DNA of 64,000 nucleotides from Methanospirillum purgamenti (GCF_018502485.1 NZ_CP075546.1), one strand, 5' to 3'. Positions 45,171 to 54,438 are shown, counted from the stretch's first letter. Program-made: numbers and translations. The notes: generated by a model from the sequence alone, not told the origin.

Positions 45171-46755
45171 TCAATTGGTTTCGCTAAAAAAAAGGCAGGT
45201 AATATCAAGAATGGCCCGGCCATCTACAGTTATAACAGTACGACAGTTTGATGATGGGAATCCAATTATTCTACCGGAATCTTTGGATGAATGGGAAGAA
45301 TATGATCTTATTTCTCGCTCATTTGATCCTGAGTCTCCCTATGGACTTGAAAAAAGTCAGGATTTTACTGAATATGATGTATCATACAAAGAGATAGAAC
45401 AGGATATCTCCTCCTATACTACTGTCTCAGACAATTTCGTTGAATATGATTTAGAATTTAAAGAATTAAATAATGATTTTGAAGATACGGCAATAAAAGA
45501 TTTGGATTTCGAGAATGAAGGATATGTTGAGCCATTCGATGAATGCACCATTCCTAAACCCCATGAAATCGAATTACAAGATTTCAGGGTAACTGATGAA
45601 ACACATCCAAATTCTGATCTCCCTCAGATCCATTCACCATCCGGGAAACCTTTGCAAGATGAGAAAAAAACTCTGATGGAGGATGAATTTATGTCAGATC
45701 TAAAATCTATTATGGATGGGAGAAAAGTATATGATCCTCGTTCAAAAACCATGATTCATCGAGATGAACCGACAAAAGAGTCATCATCCAATGAATTAGT
45801 ACCATATCATTCTGATACTGATAAAAAAGATAAATCACCACTAATTCTCAAAAATGAGCATGAAATATTTGATAAAATTGCTCAAAGTATGAAATATGCG
45901 AATGCATATGATCTGGGTTCTGTAACTATTGAGAAACGGTTCAATGATTTTGACCTACTTTCAGAGATACAAAAAAAAGAAGAAAAAAAAGAGGTAAAAA
46001 AGAATAATCCACAGAATTCACAGAACATTAATATTTATAAACAACAGGGCACTGGAACAGTTCCAGTTTCTGGCAGAGATTTTATTGAGGATCTGGATGC
46101 TATCGTTCAACAGGGGAATATTCTATCCGGATCTGTTTCAATTGAGACACAACCAGGGGCAGAGGGGCGAATTATCAGTACCCCTGAGTTACAACCAGGA
46201 GATTTTATTATTTCCTCAACGAATGATGTCGTGTCACATGAGGCTAAATTTTTAACCGAACCAGAAATAAGTTACGTCTCTGTATATGCAGGAGATGAAA
46301 AGGTAATAGAAGATATATCAGGTAATACTCTTGAACGGCCCCTTCCTGTATCAATGGAGCCTGACCAGGTCGTAGTTGTATACCGGCATGTCAATATGAC
46401 TCCGGAAATTGCACAAAAGATAATCGGACACTTAAAAACAATTCGTGATAACACTACACCATCTGATAAATGGGGATTAATTCGACTGATTCCATATCAG
46501 ATTGTAAAAACGTATTGCAGTACATTACCACTTGAAAGACAAGAACAATGCCGGAAGAATGCCCGATTTTTTAAAACTGGGGCTGATTTAAACAACGAAT
46601 TTCATTGTTCTGAAAGCATCATTCAGGCAATTACTACTGCAGGATTATCCGTTTGTGATGAGGAACCAGTGTGGAAATCGACACAGGATGTCGTTAAATT
46701 ACATCATAATGGAAATTTATTGTATATTGGTCATTTAAAAGGAGTAAAAACATGA
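45145..46755 (+). CDS. Cluster protein F with permuted NlpC/P60-like (papain-fold) domain
   Basis: Start ambiguous: ATG 45145, ATG 45160 (GAGGAT upstream) or 45211. The acidic, low-complexity N-terminal 240 residues end in a motif EIFDKIAQSMKYANAYDLGS and KRFNDFDLLSEIQK. The C-terminal domain (about 310-536) follows YiiX-like permuted NlpC/P60 hydrolases: PGDFIISSTNDVVSHEAK, ISYVSVYAGDEKVIED, and EFHCSESIIQAITTAG with the catalytic-type Cys. The usual His of the SHvxiY motif appears as Tyr (ISYVSVY), so activity is uncertain. Such domains cut peptidoglycan peptides or amides. No signal peptide. Confidence 0.75.
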   Translation: MRIRTMQHNQLVSLKKRQVISRMARPSTVITVRQFDDGNPIILPESLDEWEEYDLISRSFDPESPYGLEKSQDFTEYDVSYKEIEQDISSYTTVSDNFVEYDLEFKELNNDFEDTAIKDLDFENEGYVEPFDECTIPKPHEIELQDFRVTDETHPNSDLPQIHSPSGKPLQDEKKTLMEDEFMSDLKSIMDGRKVYDPRSKTMIHRDEPTKESSSNELVPYHSDTDKKDKSPLILKNEHEIFDKIAQSMKYANAYDLGSVTIEKRFNDFDLLSEIQKKEEKKEVKKNNPQNSQNINIYKQQGTGTVPVSGRDFIEDLDAIVQQGNILSGSVSIETQPGAEGRIISTPELQPGDFIISSTNDVVSHEAKFLTEPEISYVSVYAGDEKVIEDISGNTLERPLPVSMEPDQVVVVYRHVNMTPEIAQKIIGHLKTIRDNTTPSDKWGLIRLIPYQIVKTYCSTLPLERQEQCRKNARFFKTGADLNNEFHCSESIIQAITTAGLSVCDEEPVWKSTQDVVKLHHNGNLLYIGHLKGVKT

Positions 46756-48884
46756 ATCGCTTACTCACTATGAAACAGCAGGTAAAAGACCAACAAGCAC
46801 AATCACTTCTTTTCTCCAGGATTCCTGATTATTCTCAAGAGAAGAGTGAAATGGCTCAATGTCCACAGTATAGCGTTGAACCGGTTGGAACAGATGCTTT
46901 TATCCTTGATATTCTCCAGTTTTTTTTTGAGGAACGGTTAAGTCCGGAACAATTAAATACCAATTTGCGCCAGGTAGCAGCAGATGCAGTCTGGAGAGCA
47001 AGTCAGGAAGCAGATAATGCGGACTCCCTTCCGGAATGTACGACTGAAAAACCGGATACAGGTTGGCTTGCAAAACGGGAGGTTCAATATGCATTCAAAA
47101 GTGCAAGAAATCAGTGTATATATGAACCTGTCAGAAAGGTGGTAAAAGCCGCCTTGCGAAGTGATTATGAATTTGCCAAATTCGGGGCAACACCACAGAG
47201 TGAATCCCTTGATTATTCAAACAATCTCAAAATTTCAGATAGGGGCGTTGCATTTGTCAAACAACACGAAAATTTTAGTAATATTTTATATCTTGATGTT
47301 GCAGGTCATTGTAGTATCGGATATGGAACCATGGTTCATCGGGGTGGTTGTGATGGAACGGAGCCTGATGAATATAAATCAGGAATATCTCAAAAAAGAG
47401 CCGAAGAATTGTTAAGGATACAAATAGGGATAATCGAAAGAGTGGTCAATTCCAGGGTTATGGTTTCTCTCACTCAGTCGGAGTTTGATGCATTGGTAAG
47501 TTTTTCATATAATGTGGGAACAGGAGCTTTTAAGAAATCAACACTCTTAAAAAAACTTAACAATAATGAAAAGTCCGCTGTTCCTGGCGAATTGAAAAAG
47601 TGGGTAAAAGCCGATGGAAAAACCATTCCTGGTCTTGTTAAAAGAAGAGCAGAGGAAGTGGATATGTTTACCCATGGATTATACGCAAAGACTTCTTCAA
47701 TTTACACAAGTAGTTTTGATGTAATTCCACGAGGTATCCGGAACAATAATCCAGGAAATATTGAGATAAACGACCGAAATGATTGGGAAGGTAAAATAAA
47801 AAGAGAGAATAACACGGATGGACGGTTTGAACAATTTATTTCATACGCTCATGGTATCCGGGCACTTATTATCCTGTTAAAAAATTATATTCTTCACGAA
47901 AGAAATACCATAACAAAAATTTTCTCTGCATATGCTCCCCCCAATGAAAACAATACAAGACAATATATTAATTTTATATCGAAAAGGCTCAACGTCGGTT
48001 CAGATGATGTTCTTCCTCTGACAAAAATGGTCTTAAAAGAACTCGCAAAAGGAATCGCAACGATGGAGAATGGAAGAGAGTGTATATCTGATGATGAATT
48101 TGAAAAAGGATGGTCCCTTATCGGAGAAAAAATCAGGAATACTATCCCTGATACAAGCAATCCGATGGCATCTTACACCAGCCTGACAGTAGTTCAAAAT
48201 GGGACAATAATGGACCCATTTTACCGGGATTCATCAGAAAGGCCCCATGGGAACCGTGGAAGAGATAGCCACTTAGGGTGTGATTATACCGGACCTGTCT
48301 CTGGGGACAGGAGTATCAGTGATCCAAGAAGAGGATTACCAGTGTATGCTGCGATTCTTGAGACAATTCCTCTGAGTGAATTGAATAATGTCAGGGCATT
48401 TGACAAAAGCTCAAAAACGAAAATGAGTGGTCTTTCTTTGAGCGGATCCGGGGATGCTACTCTGACTGAAGCAAAAATTGTGTATCCTCCTTGGGATTCT
48501 TCTGGTGAAGGATCCTATGGAGATAAAGTCGGGTTTAGTTGCATTTATTCTTATGCAAATGATAGCGGAGGAACTTCTGAATTTACCCTTTTCATAGAAT
48601 TCCTGCATCTTATTTCAGAAAAATTCTTACCCAAGGATAGCACAGGAAGAAAAGCCTCTTTATCTGAATGGAACGACCTGGGAAGGGGAATTGGACTTGG
48701 ACCGGCTATGGTAAATGGATCGGTTGTTGCACCAGGCTTCTTTACCGGACAAAATGTTCCCCTGGTCGGATATCTTGGTGCATCACAAACTCCCCATGTC
48801 CATATCCAGGTAGGTTTCTACAACAGAAAAACATATGAAATGGCACCAAAAATCAGAATCGATCCAGCGGTAGTCATATACTGA
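46752..48884 (+). CDS. Cluster protein G: GH24 lysozyme, phage-structural-like and M23 peptidase fusion, 710 aa
   Basis: AAGGAG precedes ATG 46752, which overlaps the stop of F. Residues 164-310 are a GH24 (T4-type) lysozyme: FVKQHENFSNILYLDVAGHC gives E173 and D182 with the E-8-D spacing, though the third triad residue is Ser188, not Thr. Residues 325-460 (RGIRNNNPGNIEINDRNDW, YAPPNENNTRQYINFISKR) match a phage virion/structural-protein-like domain. Residues 495-700 are M23-like: HLGCD (H507, D511) and PHVHIQVGFY (H682, H684) are Zn ligands. No signal peptide. Cutting both glycan and peptide of murein makes sense only against bacteria. Confidence 0.88.
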   Translation: MNRLLTMKQQVKDQQAQSLLFSRIPDYSQEKSEMAQCPQYSVEPVGTDAFILDILQFFFEERLSPEQLNTNLRQVAADAVWRASQEADNADSLPECTTEKPDTGWLAKREVQYAFKSARNQCIYEPVRKVVKAALRSDYEFAKFGATPQSESLDYSNNLKISDRGVAFVKQHENFSNILYLDVAGHCSIGYGTMVHRGGCDGTEPDEYKSGISQKRAEELLRIQIGIIERVVNSRVMVSLTQSEFDALVSFSYNVGTGAFKKSTLLKKLNNNEKSAVPGELKKWVKADGKTIPGLVKRRAEEVDMFTHGLYAKTSSIYTSSFDVIPRGIRNNNPGNIEINDRNDWEGKIKRENNTDGRFEQFISYAHGIRALIILLKNYILHERNTITKIFSAYAPPNENNTRQYINFISKRLNVGSDDVLPLTKMVLKELAKGIATMENGRECISDDEFEKGWSLIGEKIRNTIPDTSNPMASYTSLTVVQNGTIMDPFYRDSSERPHGNRGRDSHLGCDYTGPVSGDRSISDPRRGLPVYAAILETIPLSELNNVRAFDKSSKTKMSGLSLSGSGDATLTEAKIVYPPWDSSGEGSYGDKVGFSCIYSYANDSGGTSEFTLFIEFLHLISEKFLPKDSTGRKASLSEWNDLGRGIGLGPAMVNGSVVAPGFFTGQNVPLVGYLGASQTPHVHIQVGFYNRKTYEMAPKIRIDPAVVIY

Positions 48885-48958
48885 TACCAAAATCCTATTG
48901 GATTATTCCTTCAACCTTTTTTCCGTTCATCATGAAAATCATGGTATGAGATAGATAC

Positions 48959-50275
48959 ATGAAACAGCATATCATTGTAAAACTTTTAATTCCCCTAAAA
49001 ATTCCAAATATCCCATTCTGGGTAGATTTTATCCAGGATAAGTCCGTCTCAATTGAATGCTTTCATAATCAGATTGATGATATTTTTCACAGACACAACT
49101 TGAATTTTTGGATTACAAAAGAATTCAAACCATCGATTGGGATTACGTTTGATTCAGAAGAAATACAGGCAGGTCTTGATAGGGTATACCGGATTATTCT
49201 GAAACATCATGCCGATAACATACTTGAAATTGTGAAAGAAATAAAACAAATAAATCTTGTTGAGAATGCTCGCCCCATCCTTATTGGATATTCTGACCTT
49301 CCAGAATATGCAGTCGGGATGAGCTCGGGAGAATTTTTCGATGTTTCCAGGAAACAGATATTTCTTCCTCAGGCTCATCTGTTTAGTCGGGGAAATCCAA
49401 ATATCAGGGTAGCTATTCTTGATACCGGTGTGGATATCAGTCATCCTGAGATTTCAGGTGCAATAGATAAGTCTGCAGATTTTGTGAATCTTACTGGATT
49501 GGAAACATCTTCTTTTATCGGTGATTTTCTAGATTATGACAACTCTCCTGATGATGAAATAGGTCATGGAACTCATGTTGCTGGAATTATCGCTGGGAAA
49601 GGGTTAAAAATGCCCAAAGGTGTAGCACCAGGTGTTAAACTGATAATTGTTCGTGTTCTGGCAACTTTGAAGGATGGTGATAAAAAGGTCGGGGCTGGTC
49701 TGATTGACAATATCAACACCGGGATAAAATGGGCTGTGGATAACGGTGCAGATGTGATAAATATGAGTCTTGGTGTTCGTCATGAATACGGTGGATTGCC
49801 ACATGAAGAGGTAATATTGTATGCCCTCAGCAAAGGAGTGACAATTGTAGCTGCATCTGGAAATGATGGTACGAATGACAAATATTATCCAGGTGCATTA
49901 CCAGGAGTCATAGCCGTCGGAGCGGTAGATGATAATGATGAAATTGCCCCTTTTTCAACATATGGTGCCCATATATCTCTTGTTGCACCCGGTACAAATA
50001 TTTTGAGTTCCTTTGTTCATGAATCATATGCTGTGTGTTCAGGAACTTCTCAGGCTGCTCCTTTTGTGAGCGGAGCCATCGCTTTGATCAAATCTTATGG
50101 ATTGGACAATAGCACAACGGTTACAGACAACCAAGTCAAGTTTATTTTGAAAAATACATCAGATAAACTAGATTATAGGTTTAAAAGTGAAAAGGGAGGA
50201 TTCGGAAGAATAAATCTCATTGATTCATTAAAATTACTCCAGTACCAGATGAAACAGAATTTGAGTAATGGGTGA
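48959..50275 (+). CDS. Cluster protein H: subtilisin-like serine protease, 438 aa
   Basis: The S8 family triad is complete: AILDTGVDISH (D155), IGHGTHVAG (H203), N302 in ASGND and SGTSQAAPFVSG (S364). The N-terminal 145 residues contain no signal peptide and may form a prodomain-like unit (MKQHIIVKLLIPLKIPNIPF). A cytoplasmic subtilisin at the end of the cluster could process or activate the other proteins. It is 74 bp after G, same strand, similar AT-rich base use. It differs from the secreted subtilisin at 60329. Confidence 0.9.
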   Translation: MKQHIIVKLLIPLKIPNIPFWVDFIQDKSVSIECFHNQIDDIFHRHNLNFWITKEFKPSIGITFDSEEIQAGLDRVYRIILKHHADNILEIVKEIKQINLVENARPILIGYSDLPEYAVGMSSGEFFDVSRKQIFLPQAHLFSRGNPNIRVAILDTGVDISHPEISGAIDKSADFVNLTGLETSSFIGDFLDYDNSPDDEIGHGTHVAGIIAGKGLKMPKGVAPGVKLIIVRVLATLKDGDKKVGAGLIDNINTGIKWAVDNGADVINMSLGVRHEYGGLPHEEVILYALSKGVTIVAASGNDGTNDKYYPGALPGVIAVGAVDDNDEIAPFSTYGAHISLVAPGTNILSSFVHESYAVCSGTSQAAPFVSGAIALIKSYGLDNSTTVTDNQVKFILKNTSDKLDYRFKSEKGGFGRINLIDSLKLLQYQMKQNLSNG

Positions 50276-50523
50276 TTTCAACGAGTACATTTCCCAGAAA
50301 AACGGTTTTTCAAATATCTTTCGCTTCATTCTTATTCCGATACAAGCGCTATAAATATTTCCTGCTCACATTACTTATGATTTCACTTAAATACTGACAA
50401 ATCGGCGTTTTTAGACTTTCGGACCAAGATGGCAGAGTTGTGTTTCATGATTTACGATCTGAGAAAAACACACAATGCCAAAAAGTTTTTACATTATGCA
50501 CAACTATTTGATCATGTGGTCCT
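50276..50523. other. Gap after the cluster
   Basis: No gene seen; holds the promoter of the next gene. Confidence 0.35.
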
Positions 50524-51321
50524 ATGATCATCCACAATATTCGATCCAGAGTCCTTGTACTCATACTGGTGATGGTAACCCTGATCTCCATCAGTTTCGC
50601 AACTGCTGTTCTGGCAGAAAAAGCATATCTCTCTGTTGATCCGTTGGGCACGAAAACAATTGGCGATTTAGTCATTCTTTCCGGTGAAACAAATCTTCCG
50701 GAGGGAACAAAACTCTCTGTCAGCGTGGAAGAGGCGGAATATAACTCTGGCACTGTCGTTGTCAAAGGGAGTAACAATATTAACTGGTGGTTTGTCCCTG
50801 TCGATACCTGGGGAATCAAACCAGGAACATATATTGTCAACGCGACAGAGATAAAAGGATATAATCTGAACAAAACTGGTTATTTATATGGGAATGCACA
50901 GGGAAATACGACGTTTATATTAAACGGAACGTTCCTTGGATCTGAAATATCGGTACCTGCCAGAGGCCAGGAACACGCCTTTATTGCTCTTGATTCTATA
51001 CCGGATAAAAAAACTGGCGATCTGTTTCTCATCACGGGAAAGACAAATCTCCCTGTTGGAACTGACATCATATGGGAAATCAGGCCAACCATCCTTGATT
51101 CCGACGTTGAGATCACAAATAATCCAAATCTTTCCGGGATAATGGCTAATTCCCAGGTGACAAGGGGATCTGATACTAACCGGGTATCACTCGCCCTGAA
51201 TACCTATGAACTCAACCCTGACGAGTATAATGTATCAGTCGCGACGGTAAAAGGGGATATATTTAGTCCAGATATGGAATTCGGAAACGTTACTGACTAC
51301 GACATTTTCACTCTGAAATAA
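50524..51321 (+). CDS. Secreted Ig-like repeat protein, 265 aa
   Basis: Signal peptide is VLVLILVMVTLISISFATAV. Two copies of the same Ig-like unit follow: KTIGDLVILSGETNLPEGTK and KTGDLFLITGKTNLPVGTD. Several N-x-S/T sites are present. This is a DUF3821-like repeat type common in Methanomicrobiales surface proteins. It is followed at 30 bp by a related gene. Confidence 0.75.
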   Translation: MIIHNIRSRVLVLILVMVTLISISFATAVLAEKAYLSVDPLGTKTIGDLVILSGETNLPEGTKLSVSVEEAEYNSGTVVVKGSNNINWWFVPVDTWGIKPGTYIVNATEIKGYNLNKTGYLYGNAQGNTTFILNGTFLGSEISVPARGQEHAFIALDSIPDKKTGDLFLITGKTNLPVGTDIIWEIRPTILDSDVEITNNPNLSGIMANSQVTRGSDTNRVSLALNTYELNPDEYNVSVATVKGDIFSPDMEFGNVTDYDIFTLK

Positions 51322-51350
51322 ACGCTTATCAAAGGGAGAACAATGATATT

Positions 51351-52601
51351 ATGAAGAAGAGATATAGTACCTATGCAGGAGTTATATCCGGGATTATTCT
51401 CATTGCACTCTTTTTTAGCATTTTCATTATCAAATCACCGCTTCTTTTTATCATACCTATGATTACTGTTGACCCAATAACAGATCTGAATGTAGGTGAG
51501 GATAATATCCTTATCTTGACTGGAAAAACCAACCTCCCCATAAATACCATAATCAATACCGATGTATTCCCAACTGGTTCGTGTTTATCTGATAGAGAGA
51601 ACTGTGAACCATATGTCAGAGGAAATGCCCAAATAATGGGAAAATTAGCAGAGTGGAATGTATGGAATGGAACTCTCAATATTTCTTCATTGGAACCGGG
51701 ATCATATACGGTCCTGTTTACAACTGCTCATTATACTGATAATTTTACTAACAGAGTGGAGAGTGGGCCGATAGGATCCATTCCCTTTACCATAGGAAAC
51801 GAAACCTGTATCGGAGATTGTATCAAAAAGAAAACACAGGAAATTATCCCGTATATCAGGATCAATCAGATATCAAAACGATCGGAGGTTCCTCTTATCA
51901 CCGGTATTACAAATCTTGAACCGGGGGTTGTTATGCAATGGGTTATTCAGAAAATACCCGGAACAACAAAAGAACATGTATTCGAGGGAAATTGCACGAT
52001 AATAAAAGGGATAGAGGGAATAAACCGGTGGTCAGTTACTCCCCTGCCAGAAATGGGTTCAGGACGCTATGAGATCACGGTTACTGCCAGTCTACATGAT
52101 AAAGGACAGAGAATAGGAAAGAAAACGATATCAGCTCAGATGGAATTTAATCTTACCGAAAGCCGAGAAGATATGATTCTCCCCGTCGAAAAAGAAGATA
52201 TCTCTGAAATACTTCAAAACCCATACATCACCATTGATGCACTTCCGGAGATGAATATCAGTGAAACCTATTACATTTCCGGAACCTCAAACCTCCCTTC
52301 AGGAGAGGTATTACTCATCGAGATAATCCCCCCAAAAGGGTTACAGGACTATAACTTCACAATCAACCCACGGGATAGTTCACAACAGGGGAGCATTTCA
52401 GGACTTTCCGGATGTGTTCAGATTGAAAATGGATCTGAGGGAATTAACCTCTGGGCGTTTGAGATACAAACGCACCTCCTTACTCCTGGAGAGTATGAAA
52501 TAACTGTCAGCAATACTGGCCTGGTTAATGGATCCATGGAACTCATACCACCAACCGCTTCCAGTTCACAATCTTTTATCCTCAATGGAGGTTCTTTATG
52601 A
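51351..52601 (+). CDS. Secreted or membrane-anchored Ig-like repeat protein, 416 aa
   Basis: A hydrophobic N-terminal helix (GIILIALFFSIFIIKSPLLF) is followed by Ig-like units: GEDNILILTGKTNLPINTII, KRSEVPLITGITNLEPGV and NISETYYISGTSNLPSGEV. They match the units of the upstream gene. The stop overlaps the next ATG (52598) by 4 bp, so the DUF2178-like gene is coupled to it. Probably a cell-surface protein. Confidence 0.75.
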   Translation: MKKRYSTYAGVISGIILIALFFSIFIIKSPLLFIIPMITVDPITDLNVGEDNILILTGKTNLPINTIINTDVFPTGSCLSDRENCEPYVRGNAQIMGKLAEWNVWNGTLNISSLEPGSYTVLFTTAHYTDNFTNRVESGPIGSIPFTIGNETCIGDCIKKKTQEIIPYIRINQISKRSEVPLITGITNLEPGVVMQWVIQKIPGTTKEHVFEGNCTIIKGIEGINRWSVTPLPEMGSGRYEITVTASLHDKGQRIGKKTISAQMEFNLTESREDMILPVEKEDISEILQNPYITIDALPEMNISETYYISGTSNLPSGEVLLIEIIPPKGLQDYNFTINPRDSSQQGSISGLSGCVQIENGSEGINLWAFEIQTHLLTPGEYEITVSNTGLVNGSMELIPPTASSSQSFILNGGSL

Positions 52602-53176
52602 AATATCTGGTTTTTCTTATTCTTTCCATCCTGACAGGCTGCCTGGTTGCATCACTGATTGGATGGGCGGTAGCAGTTGGTTCTCTTTTGATCCCGATTT
52701 TTGCAATTCCCTTGGGAATTATTGTCATTTTAGCCAGTAGACAGCATGTTGATGAAATACTAATAGATGACCGGACCCAGGAAATTCATTCACGTGCAGC
52801 GCTTCGAACTCTGGAAATCGGGATAATCCTAGGGATAATAGCAGCAGTCATCTTGTATTCTTATGTGATAAGCGAGCCCCTTTCTCCAAAAATCACCGGA
52901 ACATACAAAACCGATGACAAAGGGGTACGATCCATGGAAATCACTGTGTATCAACCGGGTTTTATAGGGAGTCCAGATCCGGTTATTCGTACAACAACTA
53001 TCCCTGATGTTGACAGAATGAACGAGTTTGAAGCCATGGAATATTCCCAGTTTAGACGGGAGAGTTTTCAGGATAATGAACGAAAAGGACTTGTGGGATT
53101 GACACTCGCTTTCGGCGTTGTATCTTTGTTGATTATTTTCGGAGTGTTTAACCTCTATTACACCCGTAAATACTAA
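52598..53176 (+). CDS. DUF2178-like membrane protein
   Basis: Four transmembrane segments in two pairs: VFLILSILTGCLVASLIGWA and PIFAIPLGIIVILAS at the N-terminus, then EIGIILGIIAAVILYSYVI and LTLAFGVVSLLIIFGVFNLY. The cytoplasmic stretch DDRTQEIHSRAALRTLEIG is the DUF2178 signature. It is encoded just before an XRE-type regulator, a pairing typical of archaea, where the membrane protein may sense and the regulator act. Confidence 0.75.
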   Translation: MKYLVFLILSILTGCLVASLIGWAVAVGSLLIPIFAIPLGIIVILASRQHVDEILIDDRTQEIHSRAALRTLEIGIILGIIAAVILYSYVISEPLSPKITGTYKTDDKGVRSMEITVYQPGFIGSPDPVIRTTTIPDVDRMNEFEAMEYSQFRRESFQDNERKGLVGLTLAFGVVSLLIIFGVFNLYYTRKY

Positions 53177-53191
53177 AAGACCTTGATTCAT

Positions 53192-53416
53192 ATGAAAAAC
53201 CGGATCAAAGTGCTGAGGGCTGAGCAGAATATGACTCAGGAAGAACTGGCAAAACGAATAGGTGTCACTAGAAACACGATAATTTCCATTGAAAAAGACA
53301 AGTACTGCCCCTCTATGAAGGTTGGATTTCGCATTGCGCGAGTCTTTGATGTGGGACTTGAAGATGTTTTTTCGTATGAAGAAGAGAAAGACGGGCCTGC
53401 ATCAGAGGATACATAA
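53192..53416 (+). CDS. XRE-family transcriptional regulator, 74 aa
   Basis: ATG 53192 (MKNRIKVLRAEQNMTQEELA) starts an HTH_3 domain: KRIGVTRNTIISIEKDKYCP and FRIARVFDVGLEDVFSYEEE. The size and sequence are those of the small archaeal regulators paired with DUF2178 proteins. Confidence 0.88.
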   Translation: MKNRIKVLRAEQNMTQEELAKRIGVTRNTIISIEKDKYCPSMKVGFRIARVFDVGLEDVFSYEEEKDGPASEDT

Positions 53417-53517
53417 TAACATTTTACCATAATCTTCAAAAATGTTTCAAAAAGACGAATCAATAAAAATTATTCTTTTTTTCTGATTTACTGACAAATA
53501 CTCCATTCAGGGAGCAG

Positions 53518-53673
53518 ATGATCTCTAAAGCCATTACGAACAGAACTTTCAGGGTGGATTATATCTCCACAAGACCAGAGACAGGAGGAATATATTACAA
53601 ATCAGTGTATGCTGAGAAAGTAACCGGAAGCGATGAAAAATTATATGTCGTTGGTTCAGGAATATATCAGTAA
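53518..53673 (+). CDS. Candidate small protein, 51 aa
   Basis: Frame MISKAITNRTFRVDYISTRP and ends VGSGIYQ. It has normal composition but no SD. It may be the tail of a larger lost gene. Confidence 0.3.
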   Translation: MISKAITNRTFRVDYISTRPETGGIYYKSVYAEKVTGSDEKLYVVGSGIYQ

Positions 53674-53742
53674 ATTCAGAAAAATTTCATTTTTCTGGAT
53701 TTTTTGGAATTATTCGGCAACTACCAATTGGTGACAACATAA

Positions 53743-54438
53743 ATGACAGATATGAGACGTATAGCACCGGTTCTGATGGTTATTACAGTTATTGGAATAA
53801 TAATACCCTGTAGTGGGGTAGATTTTGGATTACCCGCAATAGAGGGATTAAATGTTACTAACGTAACTGAAATCGAAAAAGAAGGATTTATAGCAATAAA
53901 TGAACAAAATTGGGATAAATTATTGTCTATTTCTCAAAGTGGATTAGAACAGGGTCTTGAGGATCCGGTTTTGTACACAATGAAAGGATATGCTCTTCGA
54001 AAACTGGGAGATAGTCAGAATGCACTTATTGCAGATTCGAGAGCGATTGAGATCCAACCAAATCCGGTGCGGTATGAAAACAGAGCGATGACTCATCTTT
54101 CCCTGGGTAATTATTCAGCAGCGTTATCTGATGCACAGAATGCTCTATCCTTGAAATCAGATTACGGTACGGCATATGCAACGAAAGCACTTGCATTTTC
54201 TTTCCTTGGGAACAACACTGCGGCAACAGAGAACATCGATCAGGCATTCTTATTCTTGCCGGATAATGCTGCCATTCTTCATATCGCTGGAATTGTAGAG
54301 ATGAATAACGGGAATTGCTCTGCTGCAATAGCTTACTTTGAAAGATCTCTTGCTGAAAATGCTGAGTACTCACTTCCCTGGCCTACAATGCCAAACGCAA
54401 CCATAGAATTGGAAATAGCCAGAAATAAGTGCTCATAA
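53743..54438 (+). CDS. Secreted TPR-repeat protein, 231 aa
   Basis: Signal peptide IAPVLMVITVIGIIIPCSGV. Then about five TPR units: FIAINEQNWDKLLSISQSGL, YALRKLGDSQNALIADSRAI, HLSLGNYSAALSDAQNAL and ALAFSFLGNNTAATENIDQA. Likely a protein-protein scaffold outside the membrane. Partner unknown. Confidence 0.8.
   Translation: MTDMRRIAPVLMVITVIGIIIPCSGVDFGLPAIEGLNVTNVTEIEKEGFIAINEQNWDKLLSISQSGLEQGLEDPVLYTMKGYALRKLGDSQNALIADSRAIEIQPNPVRYENRAMTHLSLGNYSAALSDAQNALSLKSDYGTAYATKALAFSFLGNNTAATENIDQAFLFLPDNAAILHIAGIVEMNNGNCSAAIAYFERSLAENAEYSLPWPTMPNATIELEIARNKCS

Noticed and set aside
38925..50275. Contractile injection system (eCIS) or T6SS
   Set aside because: No sheath, tube, baseplate or AAA+ gene is recognisable, although a particle role is not excluded.
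38925..50275. Provirus or phage lysis cassette
   Set aside because: No terminase, portal, capsid or integrase; the host would be an archaeon without murein.
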